This document shows, in pieces, positions 32,468-43,515 of a stretch of DNA of 64,000 nucleotides. Numbering within the stretch: position 1 is the stretch's first letter; every line of letters begins with the position of its first letter. Origin of the DNA: Morella rubra (lineage: Eukaryota > Streptophyta > Magnoliopsida > Fagales > Myricaceae); contig CM025849.1 of assembly GCA_003952965.2 (NCBI GenBank), positions 28,969,930 to 29,033,929 of the forward strand. Direction: 5' to 3'. The position numbers and the translations under genes were made by a program. The notes under the pieces were generated by a model, which was given only the letters and a program-made list of their open reading frames with translations, made no database searches and had not been told where the DNA came from.

Positions 32468-33487
32468 CTACCTGAAGAAAACCAAGTACAAAAATACAAC
32501 GAAAATTGTAAGACTGCAAAGCATGTCGACCGCCCTGTCTCTCATCTTCTTTGTCTCTCGCCACACTTTTCTCATCTCCAAATACCCTTCAAACCTCTCT
32601 TTAGCTTCCCCTCTTCTCTCCTTTCTCTTCCCACTCTCCATTGCCGCTCTCAGTACTACCAAACTGTCCCTCCCATTCAGATGCTTCCCTTCCATGTCCT
32701 CCATAAGCAAGCTCACCTCCATAACGTGCAGCTCAGTTCCCACCTTCCCCCCGCACTTGACCACCACTCCGCACTGCACGAACTCTGACGTCGACGTATT
32801 CCCAGCCATGATCATCGCGTATCGGAGCTGTATATCTCCGGTCAACCAGTGGCGCTCCACAGAAACGGGTCGTCGGCTGGACACATTCACCGCCCTCTTT
32901 CGTGTCTGGTCGATCACGATCCAGCTTAGGGTCAAATTCTCCTCCAGGTACTTGAGCCACGCTTGGTCGTCTCCGACGTTTCGTATCGATGTTTGAATCG
33001 TCTCTTTCTGGCCAAGCAAGTCGATATGGAAAGGCGCGCAGAGGAACCACCCAGTCTTGTTCCGGGTCTGGGTCTCGAGCACTCTAGAGAATATCAGCTC
33101 GTCCACGTAATGAACATCAACGGCAGATAGTAGCACCGGAGGGAGACATGAACGGTCGGGATTCTTCGGCCGCGAGAGGTGATCGAGTGCCGGAAATGAA
33201 TCTGAGAAAAACGAAAGGTATCCGGCTGGGAAAGAGGAGATGAGGTGGCGGAGACGCGGGTGGTCGATCGAGGGCCACGTGGAGGCACAGATGTTTCGCC
33301 AGAGCTTTTCTTCGGTGGAAAGCGCGTGCAGTTGGGACGATGCACAGGCAGCGGAGGCAAGAGTGGGGCCGTCGAGTAGGTTGAGGATGTGGTTCTGTAT
33401 GATATCGGAATGGACAGCTGAGAAGTCTGTGCCACCGTCTTGATAATCAACGGTAGCGAAAGGCGTGTTGGCCGTACAAGAAGCCAT
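32468..33487 (-). CDS. F-box protein, At2g27310/CFB-like, type I copy D, intact
   Basis: A 339-aa single-exon protein with the same architecture as copy C: F-box at about residues 25-70, conserved body and C-terminal hydrophobic tail MLCSLTIFVVFLYLVFFR. It differs from C at only four positions that I can see: PSTDHP to PSIDHP, GYRSFF to GYLSFF, LKHLEE to LKYLEE and GTEMHV to GTELHV. None falls in the F-box core or the tail. Flanking DNA is also near-identical for kilobases, so this is a recent duplicate and short reads could not tell the two apart. The promoter has lost a few bases (AGAGCTTCTTTAGC versus AGAGCTTAATTCTTTAGC) but keeps the TATA box. Confidence 0.93.
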   Translation of the reverse strand: MASCTANTPFATVDYQDGGTDFSAVHSDIIQNHILNLLDGPTLASAACASSQLHALSTEEKLWRNICASTWPSIDHPRLRHLISSFPAGYLSFFSDSFPALDHLSRPKNPDRSCLPPVLLSAVDVHYVDELIFSRVLETQTRNKTGWFLCAPFHIDLLGQKETIQTSIRNVGDDQAWLKYLEENLTLSWIVIDQTRKRAVNVSSRRPVSVERHWLTGDIQLRYAMIMAGNTSTSEFVQCGVVVKCGGKVGTELHVMEVSLLMEDMEGKHLNGRDSLVVLRAAMESGKRKERRGEAKERFEGYLEMRKVWRETKKMRDRAVDMLCSLTIFVVFLYLVFFR

Positions 33488-33571
33488 AGTTTCAAGAGCT
33501 TCTTTAGCTTCTTTTCTTTGGAGCTATTGATCAGTGGGGACACACAGCATGGCGTAAACGAAGGATCTTAT

Positions 33572-33579
33572 TATTTATA
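33572..33579 (-). promoter_or_regulatory. TATA box of F-box copy D
   Basis: TATAAATA on the minus strand, 85 bp upstream of the ATG. Confidence 0.6.
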
Positions 33580-34088
33580 GCAAAGTAAAAACTATATAAT
33601 TATCATAATAATAATTTTTTAAGGAAACAGATAATAATAATAATAGTAATAGCGAATGGATGTGCATAAGTCAACTGCGGATGCTAATATCTTATTCAAC
33701 TTTTTTCTGAGCAGTCCATTTCCACCATATAATTCACGTATACGCTTGCTTTTGCCTTAAGTTTCCATAATGTTATTGTTGGAATTCAGCAATATTATTT
33801 TTGGTTTCTGTTGTTGGCCAAGATTATGAAATTCATCAATATATACAGGTATTGGTTGACTTTTAATATTCATTCAAATGTTTCCAATTGGATAAAGCAT
33901 ATTAATTTTTGGGACAAGGTGGAGTGCCGGATTATAGGAGATGTTGATGTTCCAGCAGAGGATTGGTTGTCATACGTGTTTGGCTACTATATATGCAGGA
34001 AAAAATTAAAGGAAATTAAAATTGGGTAGTACATATTTAAAGGAAACGCTTTACATATACATCAACATTTATTTTCTTTCTTTTTTTT
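33580..34088. repeat. Intergenic module M, duplicated with unit D
   Basis: Near-identical copy of 22838-23346, shifted by 10742 bp. Confidence 0.7.
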
Positions 34089-34791
34089 TGTTAGAATATA
34101 AATTTTCTTAGTCTCACATTTGTTAATATTAATGTGAGTTCTTTGTAATTTAGATATATAAATAGGCCTTTTATGTATAAATTAAATACACTTTGAAAAG
34201 TAATTAAAGATGTAGCTCATTGAATTTTCTACTGTAAATGTAGATTATTCTAAACCGAACCACTATCTCTTCTCTTTCCTTTAGTTCAATCTTTTTTAGT
34301 CTAATCTTTTCAACATAGTATCAGAGTCACTTTGGTGGGCCTCAATTGTTGGATCATTCCGGCTATTCCTCAGTGGCTGTCCGGCGAAATCCCGAACATT
34401 TCCAGGCAGTTGTCTGGCATTCTTCCTACCAACATCTGGCCACTCTCCGATGTTTTCCTTACCCTTCGTCGGCTCGTGTCGTTGATTCACTGTGAATATG
34501 TTGTGCACTCATCTGTTAGTCAATTTGAGGTTCTCGAAGCACCTTGCCTGGAGCCGCAGTGGTATCTATTTTGTCCCGAACCTTGCGCAACAATCCTCTA
34601 CTGCTCTCTTTGACTCTTGTGTTGCCACCTCAACACCAATCTGCTGTGTTGCAGCTTTATGTCTCTGGACGTCATCCTCATTTTCTTTACAAATTTAATT
34701 AAGTTGATATCGACGATACCATCTTGAGTTTAAAATATAAATTGTCGTAGACTCACATTGGTTAAAAATAAGGGTTCTTTGTAATTTTGGT
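34089..34791 (+). mobile_element. TRIM-like element, copy in unit D
   Basis: Same element and same 3' truncation as 23347-24049, shifted by 10742 bp. Confidence 0.7.
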
Positions 34792-35057
34792 TGAATTGGA
34801 TAAAGCATATTAATTTCTGGGACAAGGTGGACTGCCGGATAATAGTAGATGTTGATGTTCCAACAGAGGATTGGTTATCAAAAGTGATTTGCTACTATGC
34901 AGGTAAAAATTAAAGGAAACTAAAACTGGGAATTAATTTCTATGCAAATAATTGTTGAGCATCTTGTGAAAGTTCCTCGCTGCAGCTTCGTAGAAATGAA
35001 AAATTAAGAGTAATTTTGTCCCCAAAAAGCTTTACATATATAGCAACATTTCATTTT

Positions 35058-35580
35058 TGTTATTAGAATATAAATTGTCTTAGTCTCACATTGGTTAAGA
35101 ATGTGGGTTTTTTGTTATTTGGATCCTATAATTAGGCCAGTATTATGTACAAATTAAATACATTTTGAGAAGTAAAGATGTAACTCATTGGACTCTCTAT
35201 AGTGAATGTACGTCTTTCTAGATTAGACCACCTAAAGTCTTTTCCCTCTCCTTTCCTCTCTTTTTAGTTCAATCTTCTTAAATCTAATCCTTTCAGCATG
35301 GTATTAGAGCCACTTTGGTCTTGTGGCCCTCAGTTGTTGGATCTTTCTGGCTATTCCTCGACGACTGTCCGTCTGAATCTTGACTACTTCTAGACAATTG
35401 TCTACTGATCTTTCGGCCGACATCTAGCCACTCTCCGGTGCTTTCCTAACCCTTCGCCGGCTCTTGAGTCGCTACCTCACTGTGAATACATTGTGCACTC
35501 GTCCGTTAGTCAATTTGAGGTTCTCAAATCACCACGTCTCGAGCTGCACTTGTATCAGTTTTGTCCTAAAAAGTAGTAGA
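35058..35580 (+). mobile_element. TRIM fragment, copy in unit D
   Basis: Same as 24316-24838: LTR ending CTTTCAGCA at 35298, primer site TGGTATTAGAGCCA. Confidence 0.7.
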
Positions 35581-35631
35581 GAGTTAATGAAATATTGTGC
35601 ATTTGTAAATCCGTTTGTAAAGCTTTTTATG

Positions 35632-35832
35632 CATGATGTCTGAATGGATCACTCTTACATATGATGTCCAAATTGAAGTGTTCAATTTGGAGGATATGAG
35701 ACCTACAACATTCAATGCTACCCGTATTAATTGTCGGACAGTGTAGACCCTAAAACATTTACTGTATATTGTGTTTATCTCTCTTCGAATTAGATCATTC
35801 AATTTGAGCAATAAATTGGAAAAGATCTTGAT
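35632..35832. repeat. Dispersed repeat R, copy in unit D
   Basis: Same as 24890-25090. Confidence 0.55.
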
Positions 35833-35870
35833 CCATGTTTAAGTATTTAAATAAAAAGATATTTATAATT

Positions 35871-36735
35871 GGGGAAAAATACACTTGGCACCCCTTGTTC
35901 TCAGGAGAAAATACACTTTGCACCCCTTGGTCTTACAATTTCGTGACATTTTCGTCGATTTGCTTCATACGAGGCAATTGACTGTTAAATGGTCTTCTAA
36001 TTTCGTGACATTTTCATCGATTCACACCATACGAGCCAATTAACTATTAAATGCGATGGTAAATCTATCAGGTGCAAAACCTAATGGCCTAACCTCTCAA
36101 CAACCAAGAGAAGGAAACATAACACAAAATCTATCTACAATTGGAATCGCTCCAAAGTTTTAAAAAAATGTAAAAAATGGAATCGCTCTAAATTGTAAAT
36201 ATCCAACCAATAAAATACAATTTAGGAAACAAACAATAAAAGAAATAATGTAGGATACAAACTAGGAAAGAAGAAATAACTAAATACGCTTCCTAAAAAA
36301 TTTCTACCTATCAGCGAAACACCATGATTTAAGTAACCTTATGCTTTCCATTAGCGAATCACGTGGGCGGCACGTGACAGATTTACCGTCACATTTAATG
36401 GCCAATTGTCCTGTGGGCTACAAATTGATGAAAAATTGAAACTTTTGGGCTCAATATCACGAAATTGGAAGACGATGATACAAAGTGTCAGTACCCTTAA
36501 AATTAAGGGGTGCAAAGTGTATTTTTTTTAAAGGGAAAAATAGGCTAACAAATAAAAGTGAATCACGTAGACGACACGTGATAAAGTTACCATCACATTT
36601 AACGGTCAATTGGCTTATAGGGTGCAAATCAACAAACATTGAAACTTTATGGGCTCAATGTCACGAAATTGGAAGACGGGATGCAAAGTGTGATCAGTAC
36701 CCCAATAGTTGGAGAGTGCAAAGTGTATTTCCCCC
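35871..36735. mobile_element. Foldback element family F1, copy in unit D
   Basis: Same as 25129-25993, again between two TTATAATT. Confidence 0.75.
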
Positions 36736-36876
36736 TTATAATTAATCAGACGGTTGCCCATTGTCTAAGATTTTCCATTGTTGTCTCTAGTGGGAGTTCG
36801 GGTCATGTCTCAATCTTGGTGTGGCTTATCATTTGTCCTTGTATTGCTAAAAATGTATTATTCTTTAATGTAAAGG

Positions 36877-37277
36877 GAAAATATATTTTTCACCCATAAA
36901 TTACTATGAGTTTTGTACTTTCCACCATAAACTAACTTGTTTGAGACATTGGACCCATAAAATATACCGATCCCTAACATATTTCACCCTTTATCTATTT
37001 TTTTTTTGTCAAATTGGACGGAAATTAGCTTTTTTTTTTTAAAAAAAAAAAATGAAATGACAATTATGCGCTTAAATGTATCTTGTTATTTAACTTTTTT
37101 AATTAAATAATCGACATTTCGTAGTAAACAAAAGTCATTTTATGTCCAATTGGCAAAAAAAAAATAAACAGAGGATGCAATGTGTTAGGGATGGATAGCT
37201 TGTGATGGTAGTTTAGAGTATAAAGTATAAAATATGTGAAGTTTGTGAGTGAAAAAATGTATTTTTTTTTCCTTACT
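36877..37277. mobile_element. Foldback MITE family F2, copy in unit D
   Basis: Same as 26135-26535. Confidence 0.65.
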
Positions 37278-37309
37278 TTAATAAACCTTATAACAACCTT
37301 ACAATATGT

Positions 37310-37520
37310 AATGCCTCTTAAAAATGGATTATTAGCATAATCGTCATTTCATTTTTTTTTTTTCAAAAAAAGCTAATTTCTGTACAATTGGCAGAAAAAA
37401 ATAGACAGAGGGTACAATGTGTTAGGGATAGATAATTTGTTGGTGTAATTTCTCAAACGTGGTAGTTTGTGAGTAAAAAATGTATTTTTTTTCTTACTTT
37501 AATAAACCTTATAACAACTG
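37310..37520. repeat. Local partial duplication of the F2 right half
   Basis: Just beyond the end of the 10.7-kb unit, about 200 bp containing GTACAATGTGTTAGGGATAG and CTTACTTTAATAAACCTTAT repeats the right half of the preceding MITE. The pair AATGCCTCTTAAAAATGG / AATGCTTCTTAAAAATGG brackets it. Confidence 0.65.
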
Positions 37521-39677
37521 TAAGGGGAATCAATATGTAATGCTTCTTAAAAATGGATTATTAGCTGCATTTTCGTTTGTAGAGAGCACGATATTGTGAA
37601 TGTCACGTACTATATATAGAATTGGGAGGAATTGTAGCATTTTTGCACACGTTACACCATGCAAGGCTCTGGTCCACCAAATGTTTCTGTCAATCCGTTT
37701 TCCAGGTTTGGCAGTGGGGGGAGATTTCAATTGTGTTGATTGGGTTACAAAAAATGGGATCGGTGACATTCTGAGAGCACTAAAGCAAAAAATTTCTTTG
37801 ATTTTTTATTTTTGTTGTTCTATTATGTTTGTTGTCCTGTTTTTAACACGTGGCATGTTGCATATATAAATGACAACCTAGATGGCACGCTAGATCAATT
37901 GTTTGACTAGAACTTGAGACAAAAATCAAAGGAGAGTACTGATCAATATGTCATTTTTTTTATTCGAAGACCCAAATTATAGTATCTTGTTTTCAGGCTA
38001 AAACTCTTTGACTTTTATTCAGTTTTCTGTCATGTTTCAATACTTTCAGTTGAGAAAGAACTGCTTAATTTCGTCAAAGGATATTGTGTTATTTCTGTTA
38101 CGAAAACATTACAAAACTGAGATCTGATACTTTTGCCATTCCTTTTCTTCCCCAACCTAACCAATTGCTGCAACACGTTGCTGGTCTAACTCCTGGTCTA
38201 TCAAACGCCGCGTAGTCAATCGGTACATCCAAGACACAAGCTAAAGAATGGACCCAGAAAGGACCGGCCTAAAAAACGAGGGAAAAAAAAAAAAAAAAGG
38301 CTTATTCATCATTTGGGATGCTTCCACTAGGGGTATGCATGCAGGAATACATATATTGCAGCATGATCCCCTCTTTCTGATATTCTGAACAACCGGTATC
38401 TCTCCCAATCTACCAACTAATACACGTCTACTAGAGGTAAAAGTGTTGGGGGCTTTTTGAGCTTTTTAATTTTTTTACATTTTGCATCCCATGTTATTGA
38501 TCCGGAAAAATTTCGTCTTCCAACTATCACTTACTAATAGAATATTACATTCAAATATCGAAATTTCTGTCATTTTAAACGAAAAAACATACACATTGCA
38601 GCACATGACTCGTGATGATATTTTATATTCCTTTTGCCATTTAAAAAAAATACACTTCTTTCACCAACTATTAAAATACTGACATTTTACACTTCATATT
38701 ACCAATTTAATTACATTCTATACCTATTTTACCCTTATTATATGAGTGAAGATAACATGTCTGTAATATTTTAAAAAATTTTATTTTGTCCTTTGTTCTT
38801 CTTTCTTCCCTAACCAAGATCACGAGGGCAAGAACCCCACCTACCCCGCAACCCCAAGATTAAGAGAGAGAGAGAGAGAGGTACAGCGGTCAGCGATCGA
38901 GAACCATCGAAGCAAAACTCAATATGGAAAACGTTGGGCATGCCAAATTTGACCGACATGACTGCGCGTGCTGCCGTCGTTCCCAAAACTATGCGCGTGC
39001 CTCCTCTGGATTGGGTTCCAAATTATGCACGTGCGTCCTGAAGTTTATGTATAACCTGCATATTAAGCAAGATCCTCTAAAATAGGATTAACAAATATAT
39101 ATTTTATTTCTCTTAAAAACTAACACTCATTTGTCTTTTCTCTTATAAACGGTCATCTTGTCAATTACTCGCTCAAGCTACCAACTTTTCTCTTGGAAAT
39201 TACTCTCTTAGGCTTCCAACTTTTTACAATTTTGTATGTAATCCCTTTGTATCTAAACTGATAAAATTACCTTCTTTTCTTTCTAAGTTAGGGCAATTTT
39301 TTTCCTTTTCTTTCTAGTTTTGTTCTTCAATTATTATTTTTTAACTCTTTTGAGATTTCTTACTCCAAAGGGTTAATTTTAAAAATTTCACATCTACATA
39401 GGTCATCTGCAACATGTGTAGTTTATCTTTATCAAATTTTATGTTCAATTTAATGAAAATCATAATTCATATTATTAGTAATTGATAATTTGAGAGTGTA
39501 ATTTTTTAAAATTGATTGTTTAAAGTGTAAAGTGTGGCTGAAATTCAAAGATAAAAAAGTATTTAATTAATCCTTATTTTAAAATAGAATATAAAGTTGA
39601 TTCATCTGAGGAGGATATTATTGGCAGTGTTGAAGGGTTTGAAAGCGACAAAAGGCGGATGAAGGATGACGTTAATG
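37521..39677. repeat. Intergenic block between type I and type II F-box genes (copy 2)
   Basis: Non-coding and collinear with 13270-15275. Contains an (AG)n run at about 38862-38880 and about 240 bp near 38940-39160 (including GACTGCGCGTGCTGCCGTCG) that the other copy lacks. No gene seen. Confidence 0.7.
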
Positions 39678-40627
39678 CACAGGCGGAACTAGCGAGGGGC
39701 GATGGGGGACAGTCGCCCCCCTTCACCTGAAAAATCTGTTCGAATTTTTTTTCTTTTTTTTTTTTAATGGGTCCGCCCCCTTCTCTGTTTTGTTTTGTTT
39801 TCCTGAAATGCGAAACTGAGATAGAGAGAGAGGAGGGAAGGGGTGGGGGTAGTTCGATTTGTGACTTACAGAGTGTGGTACGGAGTGGTAGCCATGAAAG
39901 GTAAATAGGTTTGAGGAGTGTGGTCGTGCGGATATGGGGGTGTGTGAGAGAGCTCGGGGCAAAGAGAGTGAAAACAGAGGGAAAGGTGCACAGAGGGTAA
40001 AAAGGGGTCATAGGAGTCATTAATTGTTACTTTTTCTCTGTTTATTTGAGTCAGTAGGACTGTTGAATAGATAAATAAATAAAAACAGAAGGAGGAGGAG
40101 GAGGTAGAGGGATGTGTGGGCCAAGACTGAGCTTTGTTTTTTTTTCAAGTGGCATGGAGAAATTATGTAAATGGCGTATGACAAATTAAAATTGTAACAA
40201 AATTTTATTTTTATCAATTATATTTTAAAATTTTATTTTTACTTTTATCATTCATTCATTAATTTTAATACCATCTCGTTTTTAATACTAACACAAAATT
40301 TTAAAATCAAACGAGTCCGTATAAAACACAAGGATGCTACCTTATCTTTTTGAAGTCTATTCAAGCATTTTTTAAAAAAAAATAAATTGAGAGTTTATTT
40401 TGATTTTCAAAAGGTAAAAAAATTAAGTAAAGACCTATAAATTCAATTGCTACCTCCTAGTCTTATCTAATAGCAGAGTAAGTGTATTTTAATAATTTTT
40501 ATACTTTTAGTCTTTAACTTTTAATATTTTTATTATAAGACATTTTTTGTATTGTCTAGAAAAAAAAATATTTCATTTTGTTTTACAAATTTGCACCCCA
40601 TCGAATTGGCTCCTAGTTTCGCCACTG
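39678..40627. mobile_element. Non-autonomous hAT-like transposon
   Basis: 950 bp with short imperfect terminal inverted repeats, CACAGGCGGAACTAG and, read in reverse at the right end, CAGTGGCGAAACTAG. Flanks CGTTAATG (39670-39677) and CATTAATG (40628-40635) form an 8-bp target duplication with one mismatch, as hAT elements make. The homologous block at about 15275 lacks the insertion and confirms the borders. No transposase; open frames inside are low-complexity and unconvincing. Confidence 0.8.
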
Positions 40628-40843
40628 CATTAATGGCCAGGTCATTGAATCTCTGAAACAGGGCAAATAACCAAGAACAGAAACGAATGAAGTAAAAATT
40701 AATGGTATATTTAAAGTATTTTCAATCCTCTTTACATTGGTATATGGTTTATTCTTAATTAAGAAACATATATTGTTTTTTCCTCTCGTATCTCCTTTCA
40801 CATGATCTGTACTGTTATCAACTGTAAGAACTAGCGTTTTCCC

Positions 40844-41869
40844 CTATCTGAACAAAATAAAGTACCAAAAGGTGACAAAAAGAGTAGCCCCGGTAAGACT
40901 GCAAAGCATGTCCAGTGCCCTCTCTCTCTTCCGCTTTCTCTCTCTACTTTCTCTTTTCAGCTCCACATACTCTTCGAACCTCTTTTTTTCTTCCCCTATC
41001 CTGTCCTTCTTTCTCTTCCCACTTTCCATGGCCTCCTTCAATATCACCAAACTGTCCCCTCCGTTCAGATGCTTCCCCTCCATGTCCTCCATGACCAGAC
41101 TCACCTCCCTCAAGTGCATCTCCCCTCCCTCCTTGCCCCCGCAATTGACCACCACCCCGCACTGCACGAACTCCGACGAGGCCGTATCGCCGGCCATGAT
41201 GTTTGCGAATTGGAGCTGTATGTCTCCGGTCAACCAGTGCCGCTGAACAGAAACGGGTCTCCGGCTGGAAACGTTCGCCGCCCGCTTTTGGGTCGGGTCG
41301 ATGACAATCCAGCTTAGGGTCAAGTTCTCCTCCAGGTGCTTGAACCACTCTTGGTCCTCTCCGAGGAGTCGTATCGGTGTCTGAATCGACTCTTTCTGTT
41401 CAAGTAGGTCCACAAGGAAAGGCGACCAGAGGAACCACTCGGACGCTGTCTCCATCTCGTAGACTCTAGAGAAGACCAGCTCGCCTTTGTAGTGGACATC
41501 AACGGCAGAGAGCAGCTCCAACGGGAGAGATGAACGATCGGAATTCTTAAGCTTTGAGCGGTGGTCGAGTGCTGGAAACGAGTCCGAGAAAAACGAGCGG
41601 TGTCCGGCTGGGAATGAGGAGATAACGTGGCGAAGACGAGGGTGGTCGATTGAGGGCCATGTGGAGGCGCAGATGTCCCGCCAGAGTTTTTCTTCTGTGG
41701 AGAGCGCTTGCATTTGGGACGACGAGCAGGCGGCGGAGGCAAGTGTGGGGCCGTCGAGTCTGGTGAAGACATGGGTGAGGATGATGTCTGGATGGACAAC
41801 TGATATCGCCGTGCCACCACCCTGATCAACGGTTGAAAGAAGTGTAGTACTGTTCGTAGTAGAAGCCAT
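40844..41869 (-). CDS. F-box protein, At2g27310/CFB-like, type II copy E, intact
   Basis: A 341-aa single-exon protein starting at ATG 41869 (MASTTNSTTL). An in-frame ATG 33 codons upstream is less likely because alignment with copies A-D starts at the MAS. F-box at about residues 28-73 (SVVHPDIILTHVFTRLDGPT, EEKLWRDICASTWP), then the family body (LLSAVDVHYKGELVFSRV, LTLSWIVIDPTQKRAANVSS) and a strongly basic stretch. It ends in the hydrophobic tail MLCSLTGATLFVTFWYFILFR. It clearly aligns with C and D but differs at many positions, including most of the tail, so it is an older paralog. It probably serves as an SCF substrate receptor, possibly membrane-anchored. The substrate is unknown. Confidence 0.93.
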   Translation of the reverse strand: MASTTNSTTLLSTVDQGGGTAISVVHPDIILTHVFTRLDGPTLASAACSSSQMQALSTEEKLWRDICASTWPSIDHPRLRHVISSFPAGHRSFFSDSFPALDHRSKLKNSDRSSLPLELLSAVDVHYKGELVFSRVYEMETASEWFLWSPFLVDLLEQKESIQTPIRLLGEDQEWFKHLEENLTLSWIVIDPTQKRAANVSSRRPVSVQRHWLTGDIQLQFANIMAGDTASSEFVQCGVVVNCGGKEGGEMHLREVSLVMEDMEGKHLNGGDSLVILKEAMESGKRKKDRIGEEKKRFEEYVELKRESRERKRKRERALDMLCSLTGATLFVTFWYFILFR

Positions 41870-41944
41870 AGCCCAGTTTTGAAAAGCTTTTCTTTCTTTG
41901 GAGCTCTTTTGAGTCTTGACAAAGAGGATGGTGTGAATCGAGGG

Positions 41945-41951
41945 TTTTATA
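41945..41951 (-). promoter_or_regulatory. TATA box of F-box copy E
   Basis: TATAAAA on the minus strand about 76 bp before the ATG. The promoter is otherwise unlike that of copies A-D. Confidence 0.55.
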
Positions 41952-42123
41952 GAGACTAGAGAGAGCACTAGTCAAGCTATGAATCTGTCAACCACGGGTT
42001 CAAACACCTTTACTCTTTCTTCTTCGGAGCAGCTTCCAATATATGATGCACTTTATTCTTGGCTTGGCTTCTAATTTCTAACTTCTTTTTTATAAAAAGA
42101 TAATTTTCTTTTCTTTTCTATTA

Positions 42124-42635
42124 GGGTAAAGTTATAGTTAATCATATAAATATGAGTAAAAATTAAATTAGTATCTTTAATTATTAATTTGGTAATTTGA
42201 GATTTAAAATTTTTTAAAATTATTAATTTTAGCCCCCGTCTAAATTGGGCGTTAAATCCGACTGAAAAAATATCATGCAAAATGACCAAAATGCCCCACC
42301 GAGATAAAATTATTAAAAAATTCATAAAAAATAAAAATTAATTTTAAAAAAATTAATATTTTTTAAATAAAATTATTAAAATTTATTTCAATAATATATT
42401 TATTTTAAATTTATTTTTTAAATTTTTATTATTTTTATTTATTTATTAAAATTTAGTCTTGTAGGGGCATTTTGGTCATTTTATATGATTTTCCGTTAGA
42501 TTTAACTTCTAATTGAGATGATAGGCTAGAATTAATGATTTTCAAAAGTTATGGGTCTCAAATCGCCGAATTGATAATTAAGGGTATTAATTTGATTTTT
42601 GCTTATATTTATAGGGCTAACTATGACTTTATCCC
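42124..42635. mobile_element. Mutator-like foldback MITE (512 bp)
   Basis: Inverted arms of about 180 bp: GGGTAAAGTTATAGTTA at the left and, read in reverse, GGGATAAAGTCATAGTTA at the right, with ATGACCAAAATGCCCC at the inner ends of both. Flanks TTTCTATTA and TTTATATTA match in 8 of 9 bases, fitting a Mutator-type target duplication. The middle is nearly pure A/T. Non-coding. Confidence 0.8.
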
Positions 42636-42792
42636 TTTATATTATTATTATTTTTAGACTCCAATCAATTGATGCACTGAATTCAATAAACCTCTTTTTA
42701 TTTATAAAATTTTACTAAAGAAAACAAAATCGATTCAGTTAATAAGAAATTTATTGAAATTAACCTAGGCATGATTACCTCAACAATTATAA

Positions 42793-43260
42793 TAAGGATA
42801 CACTTTGCACACACGTGGTTTAGGGGTCTTGACATTTTGCATCTTATTCTTTCAATTTTGATACATTTCATCTACGTGGTTTGAATTTACTTTGCACCCT
42901 CGTCTATTATCTGTTATTTGAACGAAAAAGTCAATCATGTATTCTGCACGTTGGATTATTTTTCCATTTTACCCCAATATTCAAAAAGAGTTAATTACAA
43001 TTTGCATCCACATGGTATGAGGGTCAGACACTTTGCAACCCCTTTTTTTTTTTTTTTTGAAGACACTTTGCACCCAAAAAGGTAGTCATGTGTTCTGCAT
43101 GTGGTTAACTTTTCCGTTCAAAATAACGGCTAAATTGATGAGGGGTACAAAGTGTCAAGAACCTCAAACTACGTGGGTGAAATATCTCAAAATTAAAAGA
43201 ATGAGGTGCAAAGTGTCAAGGCTTCCAAACTACATGGGTGTAAAGTGTAATTAACTCTTA
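42793..43260. mobile_element. Foldback element with TACACTTTGCAC ends
   Basis: Arms GGATACACTTTGCACAC and, in reverse from the right end, AATTACACTTTACACCC, pairing for about 100 bp. Internal copies of the same motif (ACACTTTGCAACCC, ACACTTTGCACCC) suggest repeated internal duplication. Non-coding. Confidence 0.65.
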
Positions 43261-43515
43261 CAATAAATTAGGGACAACGCCGATGAGACTCATTGTCTCA
43301 TACTCAATTGCTTTTGAGTATATAATCGGTTACTTAATTAGGAGTTTGAAGTATAAAGCATCATAATCTCTAACTTAAATCTAAGCTAGATTAAATCCGT
43401 TCGAATCATACATATGGATGTAACATATTTCTTTACTTACTAAAAAAGGATTTATTAGAGTTTGATTTATTTTTATAAATTTTAACGAAAATCATTGGAA
43501 TTTGGAGTTGCATAA

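Noticed and set aside
32523..32996. Long plus-strand open frames antisense to the F-box genes (also at 7970, 21621, 22497, 33240, 40872)
   Set aside because: They are complements of real coding sequence, kept open by its composition. They start and end arbitrarily and have no family resemblance.
32733..33050. Minus-strand frame overlapping F-box C/D (VPLRAFPYRLAWPERDDSN...)
   Set aside because: It is the alternate frame of the same gene, exposed in copy B by the frameshift.
37600..37869. LAVGGDFNCVDW, reminiscent of the GDFN motif of LINE endonucleases
   Set aside because: No other endonuclease or reverse-transcriptase motif nearby, and the older copy at 13320 reads GANFN with a different context. 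Chance.
39574..40020. 148-codon minus-strand frame
   Set aside because: It crosses the hAT-like element border and is low-complexity Pro/Ser/Lys translation.
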